Shown: positions 32,818 to 42,483 of the stretch, piece after piece | Numbering within the stretch: position 1 is the stretch's first letter | Layout of the letters: each line of letters starts with the position of its first letter | Assembly: GCA_964507445.1 (NCBI GenBank) | Contig: CAZDQF010000013.1 | Span: 1 to 64,000 of the forward strand | DNA length: 64,000 nucleotides | Reading direction: 5' to 3' | Source of the DNA: GCA-2683135 sp964507445 | GTDB taxonomy: Bacteria; Planctomycetota; GCA-002687715 | Notes under the pieces: model-generated | The model's input: only the letters and a program-made list of their open reading frames with translations | The model's database searches: none | Told to the model about the DNA's origin: nothing | Program-made: the position numbers and the translations under genes

Positions 32818-35800
32818 TCAGTGAGTGTGATAGTCGGTCGTGGCGAAGGCGAGGAGGAACAGCACCCCTCGCAGCTTCCGGTCTACGTGGACCGGGATGT
32901 CCCCGTTGAACAGGTTCAGGAATCGGCCCTGCCCGTTGTCCACGGTGTTCATGTACTCGGTGAGGGCGTGGAACTGATCCGGGTCATCCAGCTCGATGTC
33001 CAGCAGCCGCAACAGGTGGGCGACCGTGGCGGCGCCGGAGCGGAGGCCGGGCTGAGGCAGCAGGTGGTCGAGGCTGACGCCCTGCTGGAACAACCGATCC
33101 TCCGTGACGGCGGCGATGGCCTGGGCCCGGTACGCCATGGAGGCTTCCCCGAGCCAGAACCCGCCTTCGGGCCACCCCTTGACGTTGGGCGGGTCCCCCA
33201 GCACATGGCCCAGGTTCAACATGTAGTCGTGCAGGGTGTCGACGCTGGTCTCCAGGCCGGACTCTCGCATGAAGCCGATCAGGTAGCTGAGCGGCTGCTT
33301 GACCCTCGGCGTCGCGGCGTCGGCGGAGAACATGGCCTCTGACTTGAGGATGGTCTCCACCACGGGCTTCAACTCCCATCCGTTGGACGTCAACACCTGA
33401 GCCAGGGCCTGCACGACCCCATGGTCCGGGTGGTCGTGGACGAAGAACCGGAACAGGTTGAGGGCGATGAACTCCGCGGCTTGCGGCCGTGTCATGGTGA
33501 TGTCGACGATGTCTTCGTCTTTCCATGGGCCGATGAAGCCGAAGATGTCCTTCATCCCGTTGTCATGGCGGGCCTGGTTGAAGCGGGAGTAGTAGGAGTC
33601 GCTGGGGTTCTCCGGCGGGTCATACCGCTCCCAGCCCGTGAAGGCGCGAGAGGCCTCCTGGATGTCCGTCTCCGTGTAGTTCGGCAGGCCGGTGAAGGGG
33701 TCCGTGGGGCCGAGGGTGAACAGCTCCCAGAACTCCCGGGCGTAGTTCTCGTTCGGGGCGCTGGACTCGTTGCGGTGGTTGTCCAGCCAGTCCAGCATCA
33801 GGTCGTCCTGGGTGAGGTCGATGAGGAACTGGCGATAGTTGGGGAACGGCCTGTCGCGGAACAGGTCGATGTGCTGCATGCGCCAGTGGCGCTCGCCAGT
33901 CCCCGCGATCGCCCCGCCGGTGGCGTAGAGATCGTGGAAGAAGTAGGCCATCTTCTCCCGCAGCTGGTTTCGCCACTGGGACCGGAGCATGTACGTGGTC
34001 CACCACTCAGCCACCTGCTCCAGGTTCGCTTGAGGGTAGGTGTCGCCGGTAACCGGAATCGGCACGTGCCCCCAGGCCTCCGCGTCCACCGCCGGTTCTG
34101 CGATGGGGTTCAGCAGCTGGGTCACGGCGCCGGTGAGGCCGTTCGCCCGGACCTGATTCACCGCGTCCGTGGGGCCGCTGAAGCCCGCGCGCCGTAGCAG
34201 GTGTCGGGCTTCCCGGATCGTGATGGTGTCCGTGTAAGGGGTGAGGGACTGTGGGTTGCCCGTGAACTCCGGCGGGCTCGGCAGGACGGTCACCGTGGTG
34301 GTGGCAGTGTCCGCATACTCGCCGTCCGAGACCTCGAGCTCGAAGACCAGGTTGACCGGTGCGGTGACCGTGGGGGCGCGGAAGTGGGGCACCCGGTCGG
34401 AGCCGTGGAGCGTCACCGCCGGTCCGGTGGTCTGGGTCCAGGTGAAGTAGAGGTGCTGGGGATCGGGATCGGAGGAGGCGCGTCCGTCCAGGCCCACCCA
34501 GCTATGGGACTCCGCGGACTGGTTCGGCCCAGCCGCTGCGGTGGGGGAGTTGTTGGGGCCGTCCACGATGAAGATCACGGTCCAGCCGACGGACGTGTGG
34601 ACTCCGTCGGACACCGTCACCCGGAACCCCAGTGGCATGGGTGACTGGGCGGCCGGAGTGAAGGGGAGCCGCACCCGCGTCATGAGCGGGTTGGCGGTGG
34701 GCTCGAACTCCAGGGCCGGAGGTCCGCTCACCTGCTCCCACCACCCGGTCAGAGGTGTGCCCTCGGGGTCGAAGGACGAGGTGGCGTTCAGGAAGTAGAG
34801 GGCCCCCTCCGGTCGTATGACTCCCGGTCCCGGATCGGCGACCGGCGGCGCGTTCACTGGCCCCGTGGGGGCCACCACCGTGACGCGTCTGGTGTCGAAG
34901 TCATAGCCGACGCCGTCGGAGACGCCGAGGACGAACGTGTACGTGCCCGGCGTCGTGGGCGCGTGGAACGTCCACGCGAGGGACGTGGGTGCAGGGATGG
35001 GGTAGGCGGGGCCTCCCGTCTGGAACCACAGCTGCTGCAGGGGCTGCCCCTCTGGGTCGTAGGAGCCACCGCCGTCCATCTGGATCAGCTCGTTCGGGGT
35101 CGCCTGCACGTCGCCGCCGGCATCGGCGATGGGCGGGAGGTCGGACCCGACGCTCCCGGGCGCTCTCCACGTCACGGTCAGGCGTGGTCGCCAGGAGGGG
35201 TCGCCGTGGGATGGGGACGCGAAGCCGACGACGTCCGGCGAGTTGGACTCCAGCACCCACCCCAGGTTCGGCGCGCCGCCGATCCAGGCGTTGACCGCCG
35301 CGGTGACGTCGAAGGAGACGACCTCTCCCGGTTGAGGGCCGGGGAGCGGTTCAGCGGAGCTGCCACCTGCTCGTTCACCTCCTGGGACAAGCCACGGGGT
35401 CAGGTGACCAGGGCGTGCGTCGCGGTACATCCAGGAGACGCCGCTGTCGGGGGCGCTGCCCGGTGACGCAGGGAGGTGCCAGGGACCGAGCCTGGCGGGA
35501 TCGGTCAGCCGGTGCGCGCTCACCGTCACCGAGGTGGCGGCGCTGTTGGAAGACACGGTCAGGTCGAGCTGGGCGGCGACGATGGTGGCCCCTGCGGGTA
35601 CGGAGGTCGCTCCCGTCAAGAGGTCCGGGATGTCCATGACCGCGGCCTGGGTGTCGTGAGCGAGAGTGATCTCGGGGCCGGTGGTGGCGACCTGACCCCC
35701 GGGGGCCTCGGTCACGTCGACGGTGGCGGCTCGCATGCCCGGCGCCGGTCCCAGGTTGCTCCAGGTGGTGTTGGCGGCGGCGGCGTCAGCGGTGACGTTC

Positions 35801-36783
35801 ACGGTGACCGTCCCCATGGGGGAGGTGGCGAACCCGTCGTGGACGTAATAGGTCCACCGATCGGTTCCCACGAACCCGGGCTGGGGCTTGTAGACCCACC
35901 ACACCTGACCCTCGAGGGTGCCATGCTGCGGGCGTTCGCGGATGACGTAAGTGAGGGACTCGCCGTCCTGGTCCGCGAACGGCAGCTGCACCGTAACGGG
36001 CGCGCCGTCGGTGGTGCTGACGGTGAGGTCGGGGGCGGCCGGCGTGTGGTTCATCGGCGCCGCCACGGTGCTCCATTGGACCGTGAGCACCGGCCGTCGT
36101 CCGGCGGTGGGGTGGTCATCTCCCGAGAGGATCACGTCCGTTCCGCTCTGGTCACAATCGAGGGCCCAGCCGGCGTTGGTCCAGCCGTCTGTCATGAGCC
36201 CCACCACCGCGGTCACGTCGAACACGCACCACTGGTCCGGGGTCTGGTCGATGGTCTGGCTGTCACTCCAGGGGGCGGGCACCGTCGCCACGTCCCCGCC
36301 GGGGAGGAGCCACGGTGCGGCGATCCCAGGGCGGCTGTCACGAGACATCCAGGAGACGCCGACGCCGGTGCCGGAGGCCACGGCGGCGGCGGGTTCGTGC
36401 CAGGGGCCGACCCCCGTGAGGTCGAACAGCGGGGAGAGGGTCAGGGTCCGGTTCGCGGACGCTCCAGGGACCGAATCCACGTGGACGGCCAGAGTGGCGG
36501 ACGTGACCTGGGCCCCGGGCGGGACCTGGCTCGCCAGCGGTCCGATGATCCGAGGCATGACGAGCAGGGCTCTGGCGGAGCCGATGGGGAGGCTCGCCCC
36601 TTCGGTGACGCTGCCGTCACCTCCGGTTGGGGCGATGGCGCAGAACCCGGTGATGGCGGAGGTCCCGCCGCTCACCCCCCATTGGAACGTCCGGGTAGAG
36701 CCCCCGGGCGAGATCTGTGCGTTGGCGACGGCCACCAGGGACATCAGCAGAGCGGTTGCGCGCAACGCGTTGATCGGGGTCAT
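32818..36783 (-). CDS. DUF1800 protein with DNRLRE- and PKD/cadherin-like domains
   Basis: A 1321-residue exported protein. After a signal peptide come two DNRLRE-like beta domains (about 30-235 and 340-545) with an Ig/cadherin-like unit between (about 250-330). Three PKD-like repeats (about 550-845) carry blocks such as DAGGDVQATPNELIQMDGGGSYDPEG. The C-terminal ~470 residues are DUF1800, opening with TIREARHLLRRAGFSG and containing NYAREFWELFTLG and SRAFTGWERYDPPENP. It is the first gene of the pair with DUF1501. It is longer than most DUF1800 proteins because of the adhesin-like front half. Its role is unknown. Confidence 0.9.
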   Translation of the reverse strand: MTPINALRATALLMSLVAVANAQISPGGSTRTFQWGVSGGTSAITGFCAIAPTGGDGSVTEGASLPIGSARALLVMPRIIGPLASQVPPGAQVTSATLAVHVDSVPGASANRTLTLSPLFDLTGVGPWHEPAAAVASGTGVGVSWMSRDSRPGIAAPWLLPGGDVATVPAPWSDSQTIDQTPDQWCVFDVTAVVGLMTDGWTNAGWALDCDQSGTDVILSGDDHPTAGRRPVLTVQWSTVAAPMNHTPAAPDLTVSTTDGAPVTVQLPFADQDGESLTYVIRERPQHGTLEGQVWWVYKPQPGFVGTDRWTYYVHDGFATSPMGTVTVNVTADAAAANTTWSNLGPAPGMRAATVDVTEAPGGQVATTGPEITLAHDTQAAVMDIPDLLTGATSVPAGATIVAAQLDLTVSSNSAATSVTVSAHRLTDPARLGPWHLPASPGSAPDSGVSWMYRDARPGHLTPWLVPGGERAGGSSAEPLPGPQPGEVVSFDVTAAVNAWIGGAPNLGWVLESNSPDVVGFASPSHGDPSWRPRLTVTWRAPGSVGSDLPPIADAGGDVQATPNELIQMDGGGSYDPEGQPLQQLWFQTGGPAYPIPAPTSLAWTFHAPTTPGTYTFVLGVSDGVGYDFDTRRVTVVAPTGPVNAPPVADPGPGVIRPEGALYFLNATSSFDPEGTPLTGWWEQVSGPPALEFEPTANPLMTRVRLPFTPAAQSPMPLGFRVTVSDGVHTSVGWTVIFIVDGPNNSPTAAAGPNQSAESHSWVGLDGRASSDPDPQHLYFTWTQTTGPAVTLHGSDRVPHFRAPTVTAPVNLVFELEVSDGEYADTATTTVTVLPSPPEFTGNPQSLTPYTDTITIREARHLLRRAGFSGPTDAVNQVRANGLTGAVTQLLNPIAEPAVDAEAWGHVPIPVTGDTYPQANLEQVAEWWTTYMLRSQWRNQLREKMAYFFHDLYATGGAIAGTGERHWRMQHIDLFRDRPFPNYRQFLIDLTQDDLMLDWLDNHRNESSAPNENYAREFWELFTLGPTDPFTGLPNYTETDIQEASRAFTGWERYDPPENPSDSYYSRFNQARHDNGMKDIFGFIGPWKDEDIVDITMTRPQAAEFIALNLFRFFVHDHPDHGVVQALAQVLTSNGWELKPVVETILKSEAMFSADAATPRVKQPLSYLIGFMRESGLETSVDTLHDYMLNLGHVLGDPPNVKGWPEGGFWLGEASMAYRAQAIAAVTEDRLFQQGVSLDHLLPQPGLRSGAATVAHLLRLLDIELDDPDQFHALTEYMNTVDNGQGRFLNLFNGDIPVHVDRKLRGVLFLLAFATTDYHTH

Positions 36784-36955
36784 TGGCTGTTCCGGACGTG
36801 TGCGTTTGCAGGCGAGGACTCAGGGCGATTCACCCCCATATCTTCACTCACCGGGCGGTGGCTGTTAAGGGCAATTGCCCCGGTTCCGCGTGCGATCGGA
36901 GGATTACCGAAGGTCCGCTCTACGGGGGCCCGTCAGGTGGTTAGAATCACGCCCT

Positions 36956-37903
36956 ATGACTGTTGCACTCCTGACACTGTTCCTGTCCCTCTGCGAACCC
37001 CAGACCCAAGAGGAGTTTGCGTCCTACACGCGCAAGATCCCCGGTACGGACGTCTCCTTCACCATGATGCCCGTCAAGGGGGGGAGCTACGTCATGGGCA
37101 GCGCCCGAACGGAGCGGGGCCGAGGACGTGATGAGGGCCCCCAGCGCAAGGTCACCGTGGAGCCCTTCTGGATGGGTAAGTGCGAGGTGACCTGGGACGA
37201 GTACGAGCAGTGGGCCATGAGCCTGGAGCAGCGGCGACGGGCCGCGGAGCCCAGTGAGTCGGACAAGGTCGCGGACGCGGTCACCCGGCCCACTCCTCCC
37301 TACACCGACATGACCTTCGGTATGGGTAAGGAAGGGCACCCGGCCATCTGCATGACGCAGCTGGCGGCCAAGACCTACTGCGAGTGGTTGTCCGTCAAGA
37401 CCGGTGAGTTCTACCGCTTGCCGACGGAGGCGGAGTGGGAGTACGCCTGCCGTGCGGGGACGACCACCCCGTACAGCTTCGGCGCCAACAGCAAGGACCT
37501 GGACGCCCACGCCTGGCACCGCAGGAACTCAAAGGGGAAGTACCACCCGGTGGGCTCCAAGAAGCCCAACCCCTGGGGCCTGCACGACATGCACGGCAAC
37601 GTGGCGGAGTGGTGCCTGGATCAGTACCACGCGGACGCCTACAAGCGTCTGAAGGACGGGGTGAAGGGCCCGTACTTCATGCCCACCGAGCTCTATCCTC
37701 GGGTCACCCGAGGCGGCGGCTGGAAACAGGGAGGACGAGATCTGCGGAGCTCGGCCCGCATGCCATCGGACGAGCAGTGGAAGATGAAGGACCCGCAGGT
37801 GCCGCAGAGCATCTGGTATCACACCGACGCCCTGTTCGTAGGGTTCCGCCTGGTGCGACCGCTCAAGGCCCCCACCGAGGAAGAGAAGAAGAAGTACCGG
37901 TAG
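36956..37903 (+). CDS. Exported FGE-sulfatase-fold protein
   Basis: 315 residues from ATG 36956, which begins a signal peptide (MTVALLTLFLSLC); an in-frame upstream ATG at 36875 lacks one. The FGE-sulfatase fold is complete: PVKGGSYVMGSA (~42), PFWMGKCEVTWDEYEQW (~71-87), RLPTEAEWEYACRAGT (~157), GNVAEWCLDQYHAD (~217), RVTRGGGWKQGGRDLRSSAR and VGFRLVRP. As in the gene at 20.3 kb, the RGG block lacks the copper-binding Cys pair, so formylglycine formation is unlikely. The two proteins are only distantly alike. Confidence 0.88.
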   Translation: MTVALLTLFLSLCEPQTQEEFASYTRKIPGTDVSFTMMPVKGGSYVMGSARTERGRGRDEGPQRKVTVEPFWMGKCEVTWDEYEQWAMSLEQRRRAAEPSESDKVADAVTRPTPPYTDMTFGMGKEGHPAICMTQLAAKTYCEWLSVKTGEFYRLPTEAEWEYACRAGTTTPYSFGANSKDLDAHAWHRRNSKGKYHPVGSKKPNPWGLHDMHGNVAEWCLDQYHADAYKRLKDGVKGPYFMPTELYPRVTRGGGWKQGGRDLRSSARMPSDEQWKMKDPQVPQSIWYHTDALFVGFRLVRPLKAPTEEEKKKYR

Positions 37904-37930
37904 CCGTGGCGAGCGGGTCTCTCGGCCTGC

Positions 37931-38827
37931 TCAACCCTTGATCAGGAACCGGTCCATCCTGGAGCCGATCTCGGCGAGTCGTTCCCTGCCCCCGCCGCCG
38001 ACCTCCGCCGTGGACCACCCGGTGAAACCGATCTCCTCAAGCGCCTTGCGCACCTCCGGCCAGTCGCAGTCCCCATCACCGATCTTGCAGAAGCCGTTCT
38101 TGCTGCCCCAGTCCTTCACGTCCAGCTTGACGATGCGCTTGCCCAGGGTGCGGACCCAGTGCTCGCTCTTGCCGAACTTCACGTGGTTTCCGATGTCGTA
38201 GTAGGCGCCGACCCACGGGCTGTTGAAGCCATCGATGTACTCCGCCATCTGCTCGGCCTTCATGCAGAAGCCGTTCCACACGTTCTCCATGAGGACGTGG
38301 ACGCCCAGCCTGGCGCACAGGGGCAGGACCTGCTTGACCTCGGCGGTGGAGCGCTCCCAGCACTGTTGGTGGGTGGCGTCCTTGCCGACCACGCCTGGTA
38401 CCAGGAGCACCGAGGAACCGCCGAGAGCGTGGGTGTCCCTGACCGCCTGCTCCAGGGCCATTCGCCCCCGCTCCCGGGCCTTCGGGTCCGGCGACGAGAG
38501 GCGATGGGAGGGCTGCCAGTGGACCATGTCCACGACCCCGTGGATGGGCATGCCGGTGGCGTCTCGCGCCGCGAGGAGATCCTTGACCTTGAGGCCGCCG
38601 AGGGGGCTGACCAGCTCCATGCCGTCGAACCCCAGCTCCTTCATGAGGCGGAACTTGCCGACAGGGTCCGCCTTCAGGCGGATCATGCCCCACTTCACGG
38701 ACTTGAGGATGGGCTGGGGCTGCGGCGGGGTGGAGGCCCCGCGCTGGTCAGCCTGTCCTGGTCTGGTCGCGATGCCGGCCATGCCCGATGCTGCGGCGCA
38801 GAGGAGGGTGCGTCTGTCGAGGTTCAT
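37931..38827 (-). CDS. Tat-exported sugar-phosphate isomerase/epimerase (TIM barrel)
   Basis: 298 residues from ATG 38827, where a twin-Arg leader starts (LDRRTLLCAAASGMAG). The remainder is an AP-endonuclease-2/xylose-isomerase-like barrel with metal-ligand segments MENVWNGF (Glu ~181), YDIGNHV (Asp ~211), KLDVKDWG and a terminal STAEVGGG Glu (~277). Exported barrels next to Gfo/Idh/MocA oxidoreductases are thought to process 3-keto sugars or epimerise them. It is divergent from the oxidoreductase gene, 118 bp apart, and likely co-regulated with it. Confidence 0.88.
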   Translation of the reverse strand: MNLDRRTLLCAAASGMAGIATRPGQADQRGASTPPQPQPILKSVKWGMIRLKADPVGKFRLMKELGFDGMELVSPLGGLKVKDLLAARDATGMPIHGVVDMVHWQPSHRLSSPDPKARERGRMALEQAVRDTHALGGSSVLLVPGVVGKDATHQQCWERSTAEVKQVLPLCARLGVHVLMENVWNGFCMKAEQMAEYIDGFNSPWVGAYYDIGNHVKFGKSEHWVRTLGKRIVKLDVKDWGSKNGFCKIGDGDCDWPEVRKALEEIGFTGWSTAEVGGGGRERLAEIGSRMDRFLIKG

Positions 38828-38945
38828 GAAGGGGAGGGTGCCCGATGCCTGCATTCGTTGCAAGCATCGACGCCGATGACACCCGGGCGCCACCGGGGCA
38901 TCCGGGTCTGGTACCCTGTTCATTCGCCACTCAGGAGGTTCCACC

Positions 38946-40262
38946 ATGACCCAGAACTCAGGCTCCGACTCGAGCGCGTCCCGTCGTCAGTTCCTCAAGG
39001 CCTCGACCGCCGCCGCCGTGGGCGGCGCCCTCGCGTCGCCGGCGTTCGCCGCGCCTCACGCGGGTGCCCGTGACGTCATCCGGGTCGGGCTCATCGGCTG
39101 CGGCGGTCGAGGATCAGGGGCAGCCAACCAGGCGTTGCGCGCGGACGATGGGTGCCAGCTGGTGGCCATGGCGGACGCGTTCTCGGATCGGTTGGAGAGC
39201 AGCCTCAACAACCTCAAGAAGCAGCGCAAGATCAAGGACCGCATCGTCGTTGATGACGCGCACAAGTTCACCGGCTTCGACGCTGGGCGCAAGTTGATCG
39301 AGTCCGGCGTGGACGTCGTGCTGCTGGCGGAGCCGCCGCACTTCCGGCCTCACCACCTGCGCCTGGCCGTGGAGAAGGGGATACACGTCTTCGCCGAGAA
39401 GCCCGTGGCCGTGGATGGCCCCGGCGTCCGGTCCGTCCTCGAGGCCGTGGAGATGGCCCGCCAGAAGAAGCTGTCCGTGGTCTCGGGGCTCTGCTGGCGC
39501 TACGACAACCAGAAGAAGGCCACCATCCAGCGGGTCCTGGACGGCCACATCGGTGACGTGGTCACCATGCAGTGCACCTACAACACCGGTGAGCTGTGGC
39601 ACCGCGGCCACCGTGAAGAGTGGTCGGACATCGAGTACCAGTGCCGTAACTGGCTCTACTACACCTGGCTCTCAGGCGACCACATCAACGAGCAGCACAT
39701 CCACAGCCTGGACAAGATGCCCTGGGCCATGGGTGACGAGTACCCGGTGAAGTGCGTGGGTTCTGGCGGGCGTCAGGTCCGCACCGCGGAGAAGTGGGGC
39801 AACATCTACGACCACTTCAACATCACGTTCGAGTGGAAGAACGGCGTCAAGGCGTTCGCGTCGTGCCGTCAGATGAACGGGACCGCGGGCGATGTGTCCG
39901 ATCACATCTACGGCACCAAGGGACGGTGCCACGTGTTCGGCCACCGGACCACCGACCACCAGGGCAACGTGACCTGGAAGTACGAGGGACCCCGTAACTC
40001 CATGTACCAGACGGAGCACGACGAGTTGTTCCGCTCCATCCGCGAAGGCAAGCCCATCAACAACGGCGACTACATGGCGAAGTCCACGCTCATGGCCGTC
40101 ATGGGTCGCATGGCCGCCTACACCGGACAGGTGGTGACCTTCGATCAGGCCCTGAATTCGCAGCAGCGCCTGGGGCCGGCGGGAGCGAGCCCCTCCGAGT
40201 ATGTCTGGGGTGACATGAAGCCGGAGCCGGTGGCGATCCCCGGGGTCACGCGCCTGAAGTAA
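38946..40262 (+). CDS. Tat-exported Gfo/Idh/MocA-family oxidoreductase
   Basis: 438 residues. A Tat leader (SRRQFLKASTAAAVGGAL) precedes the NAD(P)-binding Rossmann domain (GLIGCGGRGSGAANQAL, ~45-61). The family's EKPVAVD motif (Lys ~152) and a C-terminal alpha/beta domain with DHINEQHIHSLDKMPWAMG follow. The leader implies a tightly held cofactor carried across the membrane folded. Such enzymes oxidise or reduce sugar C3 hydroxyls. Its neighbours (TIM-barrel isomerase, DUF1080 protein) support a 3-keto-sugar route; substrate identity is unknown. Confidence 0.93.
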   Translation: MTQNSGSDSSASRRQFLKASTAAAVGGALASPAFAAPHAGARDVIRVGLIGCGGRGSGAANQALRADDGCQLVAMADAFSDRLESSLNNLKKQRKIKDRIVVDDAHKFTGFDAGRKLIESGVDVVLLAEPPHFRPHHLRLAVEKGIHVFAEKPVAVDGPGVRSVLEAVEMARQKKLSVVSGLCWRYDNQKKATIQRVLDGHIGDVVTMQCTYNTGELWHRGHREEWSDIEYQCRNWLYYTWLSGDHINEQHIHSLDKMPWAMGDEYPVKCVGSGGRQVRTAEKWGNIYDHFNITFEWKNGVKAFASCRQMNGTAGDVSDHIYGTKGRCHVFGHRTTDHQGNVTWKYEGPRNSMYQTEHDELFRSIREGKPINNGDYMAKSTLMAVMGRMAAYTGQVVTFDQALNSQQRLGPAGASPSEYVWGDMKPEPVAIPGVTRLK

Positions 40263-40322
40263 CGGCGGGGTTTTCCAGGGGCGGGGGCGGCCGAGGCGCC
40301 GACCCCGTTCCCCGACCCCGTG

Positions 40323-42449
40323 CTACTGCTCCTTGCCGGTGGTGACCCCCGGCCAGTCGTCTGACCGGAACGGGACCGCGGGCAGGCCGGCGCCGTTGAC
40401 CAGATTGCACCTCGGGTTGTCGGCCCATCCGTAACGAACCGCCGTGGGCCTCGGTACCTGGGGCGACCACGCGGTCACCCCAGCGCCGTTGATGGTGGCT
40501 TCCGCCCAGCGCCATTGACGGTCCTCTCCCGCCACGGCGAACCCCGTCACCGCCTGCCCATCCCGGGTCTTGAGATCCGCGGCGTGGTCGAAGCGCACCG
40601 TGGCCCTTCCGTCAGCGAAGGCGGCGTGTTTCATGGTCGGCCCGTGGGCCACCACCTCCTTGCCGTGGATCTGATTCAGGGCGATCAGCGCGAGGCGTCG
40701 GCCCACCTCCTGCTTGTTCCGGGGGTGGATGTCGTTGGCGGCGCCGATGTCGATGGCGCATGCCTGTCCGGTATTGGGGAGAGCCAGGGCCATGGACTGG
40801 GCTTCCCGCAACTCTGCCCAATCCGATTCCCCGGGCTGGTCAGCGGTCTTCTTGAAGTTGGCCAGCTGCACCCAGTAGAAGGGGAACTCGGAGCCCCAGC
40901 GCTGACGCCAGTCCTTGATCATGGCGGGGAACAGTCGGCGATACTGCCAGGCCCGGGAGGCGTTGGATTCGCCCTGGTACCAGATCGCTCCACGGAACGA
41001 CATGGGGATCAGCGGCGCGATCATGGCGTTGTACAGCACCCCCGGTTCGTGGTGCGCCCGCGGTCCGCGACGCCGGGGCTTCCCGGGCGGCGCCTTGCCC
41101 TCGGCTGCCGCTACACGGGCCTTGTCGTTCCACTGGTCAAGCTGTCGCTTGTAGGCCTGTGCGCCTCTGGAGACCAGGGTCGACCATCGCTCTACCACCG
41201 GGTCAGCCTTCAGCGCCTCGCGCGACGTCCATGCTTCCACGGGGGTGCCGCCCCATGACGTCATGACCAGGCCGATGGGGATGTCTCCCAGCTCCCGTTG
41301 GAGGTGGCGGCCGAAGTAGTAGGCCACCGCCGAGAAGGTGGGGATGGTCTCGGGGGAGCACACCTCCCACCGGATGGGTGCGTCTGTCTGAGGCTCATCT
41401 GCTCTCGTCTCCTTGAGGAACGCGAGACGTATTCGAGGGTGTTTCGCTTCTGCGATCTCCGGCTTCGCATTCATGGAGCGATCGACCCGCCAGCGCATGT
41501 TGGACTGGCCGGAGCACACCCAGACCTCGCCTACCATCACGTCCTTCAGGGTCCGCCTCGCGTCGCCGCAGGTGACGACGAGCTCATGTGGGCCGCCGGC
41601 GGGCATGGCTGGCAGGGTGACCTTGAATCGACCGCTCTCGTCGGCACGTGACTCCGCCGTGGCCGATCCGCAGGTCACGCGCACCACGGCCTTCGTAGAC
41701 GCCTGTCCCCAGATGGGCACCTCCCGATCACGCTGGAGCACCATGTGGTCCGCGAAGACACGGGGAACCGAGACCGTCGCCTCGGCCTCGTCGTCGCTCT
41801 TCTCCACGACCCAGATGTTGCGGTAGCGGACCGGGTTGCCGTGATCCTGGAGGAGGATCGGGCCCGGCTTGGCTTGATCACCGCCGGCGTGGGCGGCCGT
41901 GGGGCCGTTGATCTCGATGTCATCGTGGATGCGAACACCGTTCCAGAACACCGTCACTCGGGGCTTGGCGACCCGCTCCCCGTCCTTGAATCGTGGCGCG
42001 GTGAAGTGGATGTCGTAGCTCTGCCAGACCTCCGGGGGTCGGGCCGCGTTGCGGTCGGCGATCTTCTGCCCGTAAATGCTGCCGCAGTCACCAGGGCGCA
42101 GCTTCTTGATGCCATAGGAGTCGAGCACCTGGATCTCGTAGCGCCCCTGTAGGTACACGCCGCTGTTGGAGCGTCCCTGCCAGCTGGTGCCTTCCGGGGT
42201 CTTGGGGAGCCAGAACTCCACGTGGAGGTGGAAGTCGGAGAAGTGCTGCTTGGAGAGCAGGTCGCCGTTGCCGCGGACGACCTCCATGGCCCCGTCCTGG
42301 AGCTTCCACGCGAAGGGCTTGCCGCTGTTGCGATGGACCCAGCTGTCGCCGTTGGCGCCGTCGAACAGGGTGACGGCGCCCTTCGGCGCCGGCGTGGGGT
42401 CCTGGGCCAGGGAGACCGTCGTGAGGAGGCAGAGGACGAGGATGCGCAT
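40323..42449 (-). CDS. DUF1080 (3-keto-glycoside hydrolase) fused to SGNH sialate O-acetylesterase-like domain
   Basis: A 708-residue exported fusion (signal peptide MRILVLCLLTTVSLAQ). Residues ~25-215 are DUF1080: VTLFDGANGDSWVHRN, FSDFHLHVEFWLP, NSGVYLQGRYEIQVLDS and GPILLQDHGNPVRYRNIWV, the concanavalin-like fold now linked to hydrolysis of 3-keto-disaccharides. Residues ~225-700 are a sialate-O-acetylesterase-type SGNH esterase: VWVCSGQSNM (nucleophile Ser ~318), GGTPVEAW and IWYQGESNA. The combined enzyme could de-acetylate and hydrolyse the same glycan. It converges on the Gfo/Idh/MocA gene. Confidence 0.9.
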   Translation of the reverse strand: MRILVLCLLTTVSLAQDPTPAPKGAVTLFDGANGDSWVHRNSGKPFAWKLQDGAMEVVRGNGDLLSKQHFSDFHLHVEFWLPKTPEGTSWQGRSNSGVYLQGRYEIQVLDSYGIKKLRPGDCGSIYGQKIADRNAARPPEVWQSYDIHFTAPRFKDGERVAKPRVTVFWNGVRIHDDIEINGPTAAHAGGDQAKPGPILLQDHGNPVRYRNIWVVEKSDDEAEATVSVPRVFADHMVLQRDREVPIWGQASTKAVVRVTCGSATAESRADESGRFKVTLPAMPAGGPHELVVTCGDARRTLKDVMVGEVWVCSGQSNMRWRVDRSMNAKPEIAEAKHPRIRLAFLKETRADEPQTDAPIRWEVCSPETIPTFSAVAYYFGRHLQRELGDIPIGLVMTSWGGTPVEAWTSREALKADPVVERWSTLVSRGAQAYKRQLDQWNDKARVAAAEGKAPPGKPRRRGPRAHHEPGVLYNAMIAPLIPMSFRGAIWYQGESNASRAWQYRRLFPAMIKDWRQRWGSEFPFYWVQLANFKKTADQPGESDWAELREAQSMALALPNTGQACAIDIGAANDIHPRNKQEVGRRLALIALNQIHGKEVVAHGPTMKHAAFADGRATVRFDHAADLKTRDGQAVTGFAVAGEDRQWRWAEATINGAGVTAWSPQVPRPTAVRYGWADNPRCNLVNGAGLPAVPFRSDDWPGVTTGKEQ

Positions 42450-42483
42450 GTGATGCTCCTGCAGTTGTGTGGACAGTGGGCCC

